Source of the DNA: Ligustrum vulgare
Taxonomy: Eukaryota > Streptophyta > Magnoliopsida > Lamiales > Oleaceae
Reading direction: 5' to 3'
Length of the DNA stretch: 64,000 nt
NCBI GenBank assembly: GCA_963555705.1
Contig: OY743182.1
Location: 51,278,592-51,342,591, forward strand
The translations under genes and the position numbers were made by a program. How positions within the stretch are numbered: position 1 is the stretch's first letter; every line of letters starts with the position of its first letter. The notes beneath the pieces were generated by a model, which saw nothing but the letters and a program-made list of their open reading frames with translations, did not search any database and was not told the origin of the DNA. Shown in pieces: positions 1 to 9,140 of this stretch.

Positions 1-2
1 TC

Positions 3-524
3 CGCAAATACTACTCAAATCTTCCGATAAATGTTTTGAAAAATATTTACCGAATTCGACTCGAAAGATTGAGGCTTCTTATGCATCAAGGTATCCCAGA
101 AGATGTTCGTTGGTTGATCGAAGCAAAAGTTCGACTAGCTGGTGAATTACCAGATTCATTTTCTAAGCACAAGCCTGGCTTAGGTAATAGTACTTTTGCA
201 AAGAAGCGAAGTGCAAAAAGATTAAATAGTTGCTACAAATGTGCTCGATGGACATGTGATACTCGTTGTAAGTCAGTAGGATATTCATCCATAAATCGAG
301 ATGATAAGATAGACTTCATTAAGGGTGGACTGAGTAAGGAGTCATTGGATGATATCCGATTGACTCTTGAGACGCACCCTAGTGGGTATGTGCAGCGTGA
401 GCTACTATCTTTATGGGCTAAATTCATCAGCGATAAAGAGCGTTATAGTCTCAAAAATATAATAGCAAAAGATCATGTTTGCCAGACTATTATAAACAAT
501 GATGTTTTGGCTATTCAACATTGA
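3..524 (+). CDS. Flexivirus nucleic-acid-binding-protein-like ORF, open at left edge
   Basis: The frame is open from the first bases of the window, so the start is unknown; the first ATG is at 81. The product is basic in its middle. It has a lysine/arginine-rich stretch (STFAKKRSAKRL), then four closely spaced cysteines (CYKC, WTCDTRC; first Cys codon near 231), then VGYSSINRDDKIDFIKGG. That order (GxSxxA + basic run + Cys cluster + (P)GxSxN + hydrophobic-FI-x2-G) is what I know from the small cysteine-rich nucleic-acid-binding proteins encoded at the 3' end of carlavirus and related Betaflexiviridae genomes. The C-terminal ~60 residues are not covered by that resemblance. The Cys spacing (C-x2-C-x4-C-x3-C) is tighter than I recall for carlaviruses. 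The resemblance comes from reading, not from a search. Alternative: an unrelated plant zinc-binding protein. It is followed after 282 bp by a LOG-like ORF on the same strand. Confidence 0.5.
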   Translation, partial: RKYYSNLPINVLKNIYRIRLERLRLLMHQGIPEDVRWLIEAKVRLAGELPDSFSKHKPGLGNSTFAKKRSAKRLNSCYKCARWTCDTRCKSVGYSSINRDDKIDFIKGGLSKESLDDIRLTLETHPSGYVQRELLSLWAKFISDKERYSLKNIIAKDHVCQTIINNDVLAIQH

Positions 525-806
525 TACAAGGTAAATCAGTATATTGTGTGTATATATTTGCACATATATTTATCAAATATTTTTATGCTTCATTTCTCGA
601 GCATTGATAAAGTGTATTGAAAAATCACCGAAAGGTAAGCTTTATCAAAAGTAGTGTAATTTAGTCAGAAGCAGGTTTTCACTTTTTCAAAAGACGAGCA
701 GTAAATAGTGAAGTTTTTCAAGTTTAAAAAGCCAATGATTTTCACAGTTTCATGCATCCAAAAATATCATTTTCTCATAAGTTTTTTCTTCCTTATACTC
801 TCAAAG
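525..806 (+). promoter_or_regulatory. Spacer upstream of LOG-like ORF
   Basis: AT-rich spacer between the virus-like ORF and the LOG-like ORF. A TATA-like run (catatatttat) lies near 563-573. No gene is seen. Promoter function is only a guess from position. Confidence 0.2.
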
Positions 807-1460
807 ATGGAAGGACCAAAACTTCGACAGATCAAAACTATCTGTGTATTTTGTAGATCAAAAGTAGGGAAAGGTTTTGGGTATCTAGAAGCAGCAGTGG
901 ATCTTAGAAAGAAATTGGGAGAGAAAGGTATCAATCTAGTAAATGGAGGGGGCAGCAGTGGATTGATGGGTTGTGTTTCCCAATCCGCTCAAGCAGAGAA
1001 AGCAAGAGTGATAGGTGTTATACCTACTCCTTTGGTAGATATTGCAGGCAAAACACGAGGGCATGAAGTACAAACCTTATCTATCCATGAACGCATAACT
1101 TGTATGCTATATGGTTCTGATGCCTTTATAGCCCTGCCTGGAGGTTTTGGTACTTTAGAAGCAATCTTTAATATTACCTCATGGGCTCAATTAGATCTCC
1201 ATACTAAGCCTATTGGGCTTTTAAATATTAACAATTTCTTTGATAATTTGTTAACATTTCTTGATTATGCTGTGGAACAGGGATTCATTTCTCTATTTTC
1301 TAGAAGGATCCTTATTTCTGCTTCTACTATCGAGGAACTGCTGGATAAGTTGCAATCATATATCCCCATACAAGATCCAGCAGGAGTTAAGATAGATTGG
1401 TCGCAAGGAAGGGGAATCAAGCGAAAATGGAGTCCGGTTAATGTAAATTTAACTCTGTGA
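807..1460 (+). CDS. LOG: LOG-like cytokinin riboside 5'-monophosphate phosphoribohydrolase, intronless
   Basis: The family releases active cytokinin bases from cytokinin nucleotides in the cytosol. The 217-aa product from the ATG at 807 has the usual length of plant LOG proteins. It shows the family landmarks in order: ICVFCRS near the N terminus, NGGGSSGLMG (usually YGGGS-x-GLMG), GVIPTPL, the catalytic PGGFGTLEA motif, TSWAQL, KPIGLLN and VEQGFIS. The frame is open further upstream (ATG 735 and a non-ATG start at 708). I chose 807 because MEGPK then ICVFC fits the family N terminus; the upstream residues are hydrophobic and unlike LOG. Plant LOG genes normally have several introns and this copy has none, which points to a retrocopy or an acquired cDNA. 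The region before the catalytic motif is divergent (SIHERITCML where family members usually have a conserved R-x3-M context). Activity is therefore uncertain. Confidence 0.82.
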   Translation: MEGPKLRQIKTICVFCRSKVGKGFGYLEAAVDLRKKLGEKGINLVNGGGSSGLMGCVSQSAQAEKARVIGVIPTPLVDIAGKTRGHEVQTLSIHERITCMLYGSDAFIALPGGFGTLEAIFNITSWAQLDLHTKPIGLLNINNFFDNLLTFLDYAVEQGFISLFSRRILISASTIEELLDKLQSYIPIQDPAGVKIDWSQGRGIKRKWSPVNVNLTL

Positions 1461-1474
1461 ACCCTAGAATAGGT

Positions 1475-1600
1475 GGTGGTAGAGTACGGATTATTCTTAC
1501 TCTTGAGACACACCATAAATTTCTAGGATTTTATCAATGTTTAATCTTGTGTACCTCAAAGATTTAAGGTGGTAGAGTACGGCTACTCCCGAAACACATC
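1475..1600 (+). repeat. Diverged short direct repeat after LOG-like ORF
   Basis: The 15-base string ggtggtagagtacgg occurs at 1475-1489 and again at 1568-1582. Related flanks follow each copy (tactcttgagacacacc and tactcccgaaacacatc). The period is about 93 bp. It lies directly 3' of the LOG-like stop codon. Confidence 0.6.
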
Positions 1601-1661
1601 TCTAATTTTGAGGATCATAAATATTTTCCCCTTTTGTATTTTGCATGTATGACTTGTTTTA

Positions 1662-2384
1662 TGCTTCTTCAGAAGCAATAATAATATCATTTCAATATGT
1701 TTTAGATGATAGTATTTACTTCTTCTGGAGTAAATATGTACTTCTTCTGGAGTACATGAGTTCTTGTGCAAGAACTTTGATCAAAACTACTTATCACAAT
1801 CATATAATATTTATCTCATAATACTGATGAGATTATTTTCATATTAGCCATATCCGTGCTATCATGTGATATTATCTTATCATACATCAACATTTCTTTA
1901 TTAAATAATTTATTTTCATCCACCCTTTCAACTACAGATATTGGTAACTTCTGGTACCAAATGACAAAATATTTTCATTAAGATCCAACAATCTTTTGGT
2001 AATGGTAACTTCTGGTACCATTTGTTGAAATATCAAATAATAACAATATTATCAAATTTATATGCGTAGAGATATTTAAAATCAGTAGAACCAACCATAT
2101 AGGTGGTAACAATATAAAGAAATAATTATATTTCATAAATGAGCAAGTCATATATCTAAATCCAGTCAAACGTATTCATAATAGTTCAGGTCGTTACGAT
2201 AATGAGTTATACTCAACACATCACGACATGACCACTATTATGTTACTTTTAAATCTTTTAATTTATCGTATTGATCACATAGTAGTGTTAAATAATTTAG
2301 AATATATATTCTATTAACACTTATCATCATATCATTAACAATGATTAATCAAATTCGTTAAATCACGATTAATATACTTTAACG
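1662..2384. other. Hairpin-dense tract with a recurring octanucleotide loop
   Basis: At least five small stem-loops share an 8-nt loop of the form (A/T)CTTC(T/A)G(G/A) but have different, self-complementary stems: 1662-1677, 1714-1735 (atttact/agtaaat), 1736-1757 (atgtact/agtacat), 1941-1960 (ttggta/taccaa) and 2001-2022 (aatggta/taccatt). Other hairpins lie between and after them: 1759-1776 (agttcttg/caagaact), 1813-1833 (atctcat/atgagat), 2177-2242 (cataatagt/actattatg), 2284-2321 with an inner perfect palindrome, and 2356-2384 (cgttaaa/tttaacg). No coding region is seen here. It lies inside what may be the internal region of a minus-strand copia-type element. Confidence 0.7.
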
Positions 2385-2822
2385 TATCATCAAGGGCAAA
2401 ATCGTCCATATTTTAATATATTGATCATATGGATAAATCGAAACCGTCAATAGGTTTGATATTAAATTTAGAACAAACTTACTTTCCGAAGTTCAAAATC
2501 CCGTCGGAACTGCTCCAAAAACAGTTTTTTAAGAAAACCGCCACGTTCGACAGCTGAAAAATTTCAAAACTGCACAAAACAGAAAAGTAAGATCATAGAA
2601 AAATCCAAATCATCAAGACGAACAAACTGCCTTTTGACGTCATCGCCGGAATCCGCCACGCGCCGCCGCTGCCGGCCGCCACGCGCCGGTGGTCGAAAAA
2701 ATCAACCCATCACCAGAATGTGCGCCTTAACTTCCTGAACATGCAGGTGGTCTCCGATTTTCCAAAAGACCAACTGTTTGGCTGGAATCAACATTTTTCA
2801 GTCCGCCAACCTCTCCTTCTCC

Positions 2823-3116
2823 GGCCAATAACTTCCGTTTTAACCGTCGGATCGACGCCAAATTTTAGTCGAGTCTTCTCCTAGAAAAGCCCGTCGATAT
2901 GCCGTTGGCCGATCGTCGATCGTAGTTCAGAAAAGTCCGGAATAAGCGTTTCAATTTTCGGTCAGATTTTGATTTTTGGCACTTTTCTTCTCTGGTCGAT
3001 ATCTTCTGTTTCAGCCGTCAGATCATCCCCAAATTTCAGTCGAGTCTTCTCCTCGACAAGCCCGTTCTGATGGCAGTGGCCGATCATCGATCGTATATCT
3101 GGATCGGCCAGAATCT
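2823..3116. repeat. Diverged tandem duplication, about 170-bp period
   Basis: The block from about 2826 (ccgttttaaccgtcgg... through gccgatcgtcgatcgta) recurs from about 3007 (ctgtttcagccgtcag... through gccgatcatcgatcgta). Both copies carry the phrase agtcgagtcttctcct. The surrounding 2640-2700 is GC-rich (repeated cgccacgcgccg). No convincing coding frame was found. Confidence 0.6.
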
Positions 3117-3332
3117 CCCTTTTTCAGTTCGACAATAAATTTTAAAATTGGATAAATTTTCAGATCTACAATATATGAGTTATTTTCTAAAGCCAAAAAT
3201 GTTTGGTTTGAGAGAAGGAAACATTGATTAGTAATAATCAGGTTTCTGATACAGAGGTTCATCATTTAGATGCAACTGTAGAGTATACTCCTGTTATATT
3301 ACTCAATTGGCTAGAGACTCGTGCTGATAACG

Positions 3333-3588
3333 TGTTGTAAAACTATTATGAAAACAATAGAGAATATAGAGAAAGATATGAGAGAATTCTTCTCTTATTG
3401 AATTCATATGAATGAATGAAATAAGACTCCTATTTATAGGAGTGAACAATGGTACAATCGTAATATGTAAAGTTTACAGGGATATAATGGTAATGTCCTT
3501 CACATATTTATATATTATTTATAACAGCCTACCATTAAATCCCAAAAAGTATGTTTATTTGATTTCCAAACTTTTCTACATCTTAACA
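3333..3588 (-). mobile_element. Copia-type 5' LTR with adjacent primer-binding site, minus strand
   Basis: Read on the minus strand, this 256-bp block begins TGTTAAGATG and ends TTTTACAACA, giving TG...CA ends with an inverted TGTT/AACA. It holds a good TATA box (ctataaatag, from about 3430-3440) in the same direction. Immediately inside it, minus-strand sequence 3332-3317 reads cgttatcagcacgag. I know this as a leader/primer-site sequence of many plant Ty1/copia elements. The internal region would run leftwards towards position 1. No second LTR is seen in the window, so the element is partial or continues beyond the left edge. Confidence 0.55.
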
Positions 3589-3910
3589 CACTTATAAGGC
3601 CACGTGTACTAGATTGGACTTGCTAAAATTCGTTTTGAATATCTATATATATAGGTCAATTCAGGTACGGAGCTAGGGTTATTAGTGAGTGGGGGCCAAA
3701 TTTTTTACCCTCCAACCACAAAGAGGAATACTATCAGAAATACACCTGAATTATCCTCTTCCACTCTTTTTTATTTACAATGACACAGACAAGGTATATA
3801 TAACACAACCGAAGCTTTTACACTATTATTTCTAACTGTACATGTTACCTAACATACGTCATATCAGGAAAGTGAAGATTGGTCATGGATGAATCTATTG
3901 GGCAGCTAAG
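3589..3910. other. Non-coding spacer
   Basis: Between the copia-type LTR and the solo LTR. Nothing was recognised on either strand. Confidence 0.5.
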
Positions 3911-4700
3911 AGTGATGATGTGATCCAGAACCGTGGCTTAACGGAAAAATTTAAATATTCAAGTCAAAACAAGAATTCAGCAGGTTCGACGAGATTTGAA
4001 GATCAAACAGTGTCGAAAAGAACCCGAAAATTAAGTAGAAGGCCTTTTACGATCGTAACAGTTGAAATTATGGCCGTAATGTAGCTATCGCAATTTTTGG
4101 GCAGAACATGACTTACGACCGTAATCAAATTCGTCACGACCGTAACGGTGGTATCAAATTTGGACCCGAGAGGGGCTTAAGGCTGTAAGCTCGTTATTTA
4201 CGGCCTTAACTAGGCAGCAGATTAGATTTTTCCAGAATTTTGCATATTTTATTTCCTTTTCCTATTTTAATATTTTAGGTCAATTAGGAGTCTATTTTGA
4301 GTCAATTAGCGACTAGGATTTTTGTTAGGTCGTTTTTCATTATTTATATGCTTTCATTAATTGTAACAAACAGTTTTTTTGGTATTATTAAACAGTTTAT
4401 TGAGGATTCAATAAAACATATAGGTGGATTCCTATATTTTCTTTCGAACTTATCAAGATTATTTCTTGTGGCGTTCAATCGAACTTATCAAATATTCGCG
4501 AGAATATTTGTGGCGTTCAAACCCTGAAACTTATCAAGAAAGCTGGACAGATCCTTGTGGGGTTTCGCAAATCTTGGTTCTTCAATCCGCATCGTTGATC
4601 TCCGCGTCATATTTTCGGGTCAAGATTCCACTGCCCGTAACAACCTGGGTTTAGAACTTTCCGGTGTTTAATTCCGCGCATCTCGAATCGTATCAAGTGA
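3911..4700 (+). mobile_element. Solo LTR with AGTGA target duplication
   Basis: The LTR spans 3916-4695 (tgatgtgatcc ... cgtatca) and is flanked by a perfect 5-bp duplication AGTGA (3911-3915 and 4696-4700). Its two ends and its aacttatcaaga / gtggcgttcaa / gagtcaattagcgactagg segments match, in reverse complement, the LTRs of the complete element at 5489-8439, so it is the same family in the opposite orientation. The middle is diverged. A single LTR with intact TSD is the usual product of recombination between the two LTRs of one element. Confidence 0.85.
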
Positions 4701-5488
4701 CCTAAGAATCATACAGAATTCGTTGGGGGAAGAAGCACGTGCGGTGCTGAACTAAGGGTTAAAAATGTAAAAGAAATGAAAGTGCTAATGACTAATAAAA
4801 TTGTAAAGTAAACACACGATTTATACACAAGAATAAGAAACCAGCTGAAGTTCGTCTTCTTTTATATGTGGCTTTAGGTCTGTGGCTTTGAGTTCAATTT
4901 TCACATGTCTCCACTGCAGACTGAAAAGTTTATATACAATGCATCAATTTTTTTTTTTTTTTTTACTTTTTTTAGTGAGGGCATTGACCCCTAAACTATT
5001 CAATGGTATAACCTACAAATGAGTCCTTGTATTTTTAATTTGGTTACAAAACATTTTGAACATTCATATAGGTTGTTCAATATGGTATCTTTATTATTTT
5101 TCAAATCAACGAATACTGCACTCATGCGATGCGCAGGAGCAAAAAAATTTCCCAAGAAAATCTATAGCAACAAAAAGTACATAACATAAAACCGAACCAA
5201 AAACTATATACACTACAAGAAACAAGTTCTATACCGATGACAAATTGTGACGACAACAATGTCCTCTCTGCAAGGTAAGGCTACAACGATAACAACAATA
5301 GTCATCTCTATAGAGTTGACCTACATGTAAGTGGAAGTACACGTGTTTAACATCCTGTGTAGTACATGTTTTTAACATTCTATATTTCATTCATATTTTA
5401 TCAATTGACAGGAGTTCATTGTTCAAATCTTTTCTTGTAGGATTATTTCGACTTGAAGACTAATGTGCCGTTGGAGAAGCAACCCTGG

Positions 5489-6260
5489 TGATGAGGTTCG
5501 AAGCGCGGAAGAAACGCCGAAAAGTTCCAAACTCAGGTTGTGGTTGGACGGATGAATCATGACCCGATATTCACGACGTGATGACTCGACGATGCGGAAT
5601 AAAGAACCACGACTTTCGAAACGCCACAAGTATTTACCCAATCTCCTTGATAAGTCTCTGATTTTGAACGCCACAAATATTTTTATAAGTTCTGGATAAA
5701 CGCCACAAGATAATCAATCTTGATAAGTTTGTGTTTGTAATGTGAATCCACACATTAAACAATTGAAAAACATTCAATCTCTTTTATTCAATAATCAAAG
5801 TCTGAATTACAATGAATGGGGAAAGCGTATAAATAAGCAAAATAACCTAGTCGCTAATTTACTCAAAATAGAATTCTAATTAAATTAGAATACTAAATTA
5901 AAATTTAATCTAATTAGGGAATAGATAAAACCTCTCATAATGGAGTCCTAATTTAATTGGAAACAATAATAAAGACAAAGTAAATATAATCCTATAATTA
6001 TGGAAATATAGTAAATTTCCGTCTGCATCATTGATTTGCCAATTTGAAGCCCCAGAAGATGGAATTTGGCCCTAAAATCAATGTGCTCAAGGGCTTTAGC
6101 CCATGAGTCTTGCTCAGTGATATGTTTCTACTTGAAAAACATATATATTATCCAACCAATTTCGACATGGTTGACTGGACTGCACTTTTATTTGGCTTGA
6201 ATATTTAACTTTCTGTCAAGCCTGCTATGACTCCGATTGTCACGGGTCCGGAACACATCA
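5489..6260 (-). repeat. 3' LTR of the 2.95-kb element
   Basis: This is the downstream LTR in element orientation, 772 bp. It carries TATA-like (ttatttatac) and aataaa sequences on the minus strand. It is nearly identical to 7670-8439. Confidence 0.9.
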
Positions 6261-6272
6261 TACCCTCCTTCT

Positions 6273-7244
6273 TTAGGATGATTCGTCCCGAATCATAGCT
6301 TTGTTCATGAATGCAACTGCTCCCCCTGGATCAAACGAAAAATTATTGCTTCCATGCCAGTGGGATGACCAATAGTATTTTGTAACTTGGGTTACATGAA
6401 TGGATTGAAGCTCGAGCTTGAATTGCCATGATTGGTGTGACTCAAGCTCCCAAGTGTAAGAAATCTGCAAGAAAGAATTAAATAGAATGGGGAGGGACAT
6501 GTTAGCTTCATGAGGTACAAGGTATGGATCCTTGTATTCATGATAAACCACCATCTCCACTTCTTTTTTAAAAACCACGAGACCCTCCTCTTTACCTCGT
6601 TCTTCCTTTGCATTTTCAACAACATTTTCAAAATTTTTACTTTCAAATTCGACCACATCTTCTACCTCCAGATTTTTATCACTAATTTCATGCACTCCCC
6701 CAATGGTATTCAAATGTGGATCTACCAATTCAAAGCTCAAAATTTGAAATTCTACCCCAACTTCTAATTCCTCATCATATTTTGGAGTTTGTTCACCTAA
6801 CTCCACATTTTCAACTCCTACCACAAAGTTCGGGGTCTCTTCAACTAATTCATGCCTCAAGCCTCCCTCCTTCTTTTCAACTTTCATATCCCGAGGCTCA
6901 ACATGATTTTTACTCTCTTCTAACCATCTAATTACCGCCTTTCGTTTCTCCTCCTTCCTTTGTAATTTAGCCAAATATTTTCTTTTTGCCTCCCGTTCAC
7001 ACCTCAATCTTTCCTCATAAATTTCTTTTTGAATTTTCAAAATTGCTTTTGGATCAATCTCAGCTCCTCTCTTAACCCCGATTCCATCTATAGGTTTAGG
7101 ATCACGCCTATAATCACTACGATTTGCTTGAGATCGCCCCTTTTTCAATTTTCCTTCCCTTTCATCTAATTTATCCAACATAACCAAAGCTTCATTCAAA
7201 AATCTCCACATACGATTTTTGGCGTTTTCATTGGAATTGGACAT
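6273..7244 (-). CDS. Unrecognised K/E-rich ORF of the non-autonomous LTR element
   Basis: This is the only long frame inside the element. I chose the start MSNSNENAK at 7244; another Met lies four codons upstream at 7256. The frame is open to 7436, but that extension is low-complexity lysine and phenylalanine. The ~323-aa product has a charged helical segment (about residues 10-130; EEKRKAV, EREAKRKY, probable coiled coil), an acidic middle, and a C-terminal part that runs to the polypurine tract. There is no zinc knuckle, protease, RT or integrase motif, and I do not recognise the family. Position between primer site and purine tract suggests a Gag-like or structural role, but nothing in the sequence proves it. 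The frame is intact, unlike most neighbours. Confidence 0.6.
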   Translation of the reverse strand: MSNSNENAKNRMWRFLNEALVMLDKLDEREGKLKKGRSQANRSDYRRDPKPIDGIGVKRGAEIDPKAILKIQKEIYEERLRCEREAKRKYLAKLQRKEEKRKAVIRWLEESKNHVEPRDMKVEKKEGGLRHELVEETPNFVVGVENVELGEQTPKYDEELEVGVEFQILSFELVDPHLNTIGGVHEISDKNLEVEDVVEFESKNFENVVENAKEERGKEEGLVVFKKEVEMVVYHEYKDPYLVPHEANMSLPILFNSFLQISYTWELESHQSWQFKLELQSIHVTQVTKYYWSSHWHGSNNFSFDPGGAVAFMNKAMIRDESS

Positions 7245-7669
7245 TGTGAAATTCATGTGGAAGGACACAGAAAAGAATAATGAAAACAAAGGATCAAGAA
7301 ATTCAAGAAAGTGGTTCTTGAATGGACTCTTTTTTTTTTTTTTTTGAATTTTAGGATGAATTTTCGGAATAAATAAAATAATAAAAAAAACAATTTTTTT
7401 TTTATAAATCCGAAAATTCGACAACGAACACGACAAAACAAACGTAACTTAATTCGGATAAGAATTAAGCAAAACAAATACTTTTGAATTTTGCTGGATT
7501 TTTATATGGATCAAACAAAGAAAAAATTTACTGGCACGAAGAACAAGAAAATCAAGAAAAAAAAGACTCAACAACAAGATATGGATGATTTTTATGGGAC
7601 TCGATGATAAACATAAAAATCAAACTGGATAGAAAAAACCTAAATTCAGAGTCCAGCTCTGATACCATA

Positions 7670-8439
7670 TGATGAGGTTCGAAGCGCGGAAGAAACGCCG
7701 GAAAGTTCCGAACTCAGGTTGTGGTTGGACGGATGAATCGTGACCCGATATTCACGACGTGATGACTCGACGATGCGGAATAAAGAACCACGACTTTCGA
7801 AACGCCACAAGGATTTACCCAATCTCCTTGATAAGTCTATGATTTTGAACGCCACAAATATTTTGATAAGTTCTGGATGAATGCCACAAGATAATCAATC
7901 TTGATAAGTTTGTGTTTGTAATGTGAATCCACACATTAAACAATTGAAAAACATTCAATTTCTTTTATTCAATAATCAAAGTCTGAATTACAATGAATGG
8001 GGAAAGCGTATAAATAAGCAAAATAACCTAGTCGCTAATTTACTCAAAATAGAATTCTAATTAAATTAGAATACTAAATTAAAAATTAATCTAATTAGGG
8101 AATAGATAAAACCTCTCATAATGGAGTCCTAATTTAATTGGAAACAATAATAAAGACAAAGTAAATATAATCCTATAATTATGGAAATATAGTAAATTTC
8201 CGTCTGCATCATTGATTTGTCAATTTGAAGCCCCAAACGATGGAATTTGGCCCTAAAATCAATGGGCTCAAGGGCTTTAGCCCATGAGTCTTGCTCAGTG
8301 ACATGTTTCTACTTGAAAAACATATATTATCCATCCAATTCCGACATGGTTGACTGGACTGCACTTTTATTTGGCTTGAATATTTAACTTTCTGTCAAGT
8401 CTGCTATGACTCCGATTGTCACGGGTCCGGAACACATCA
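7670..8439 (-). repeat. 5' LTR of the 2.95-kb element
   Basis: This is the upstream LTR in element orientation, 770 bp, followed on the minus strand by the initiator-Met tRNA primer site. Confidence 0.9.
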
Positions 8440-9140
8440 CCTGGATTGACCAAGGAATCGATAAGGATACTGCCAATCGATATATCTCCATGATTGAATG
8501 GGCTAAGTGTGATGAGCTATTCAGGAGTCCGTTTTTTTCTTGTAAGTATACACATCTCATTTTATTTTTATGCAATCAATTTTAATTTTGATATATACTA
8601 GCTGTTTTATAACGACAATTGTACTTTTTGTTTTCAGGCAAGGTCGGCAAGAAATAAGTCCAATAGATCTAGACAAAAATATTCAAGTGTGCAAGGATCG
8701 AAAAGCATTATGGCTACATGACCCGCTAACAAAAGTGCTCAGTTTGATTAGTTTTTTCAACTGAGTTACTGTTTTTGCATTTTCAACTAACATTGGTGCC
8801 ACTTATTTGTTAGAGGGACCCAATTACACAGGAGTGGCTAGGATTTTTTTATACCTAGAAATCCATGCACACCCGAACAAGTGAGAGTGAGGAAAAGTGG
8901 GTCAGTCCCGATGTTGCGCGAGATTATGTAAGTCAACTGTCAATTTTCAACAATAATTCATTTCATTTTTGTTTTTAAATTAATTTTTATTTTACTATAA
9001 TTATTCTTGTTTAGCTATTCATTCTGTAATGATAGAGGAAAAGGAGATCCAAACACAAAATTCCAGTTGCAGTGGGACAACGGTAGATGAGCACAACGTC
9101 CTACGCGATGTGCTTGGAGAGTGATGGGGTCATGTTCGCG

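Larger units (their letters stand above)
5489..8439 (-). mobile_element. Complete non-autonomous LTR retrotransposon, TSD CCTGG
   Basis: Two long direct repeats, 5489-6260 and 7670-8439, start TG and end CA. They differ at about 20 positions by eye. They are flanked by a perfect CCTGG duplication (5484-5488, 8440-8444). Orientation is minus: just inside the right LTR the complement reads TGGTATCAGAGCTGG (7653-7667), the primer site for initiator-Met tRNA. Just inside the left LTR the complement is the purine tract aaagaaggaggg (6261-6275). The 1.4-kb interior has one ORF and no RT, integrase or protease motifs, so mobility would depend on another element's enzymes. It sits inside the CACTA relic. 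The solo LTR at 3916-4695 is the same family. Confidence 0.93.
5210..9140 (+). mobile_element. CACTA (En/Spm) transposon relic, interrupted
   Basis: The terminal signature CACTACAAGAAA begins at 5210. Coding remnants appear on both sides of an inserted LTR element: 5436-5488 joined to 8445-8530 (DYFDLKTN... WIDQGIDKDTANRY), 8638-8715 (ARSARNKSNRSRQKY, then QGSKSI), 8880-8935 (EKWVSPDVARDY) and 9030-9160 (EEKEIQTQNSS, then DEHNVLRDVLGE-stop-WGHVRESGRKL). The N/R/K-rich KSI block and the VLGERRGHVRGxGR-type block are hallmarks of the plant Ptta/En/Spm transposase family as I know it. Exon-intron style junctions (tgtag|gatt; tttcttg|gtaagt-like) are present but frames are broken. The right terminus was not found. 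Confidence 0.65.
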
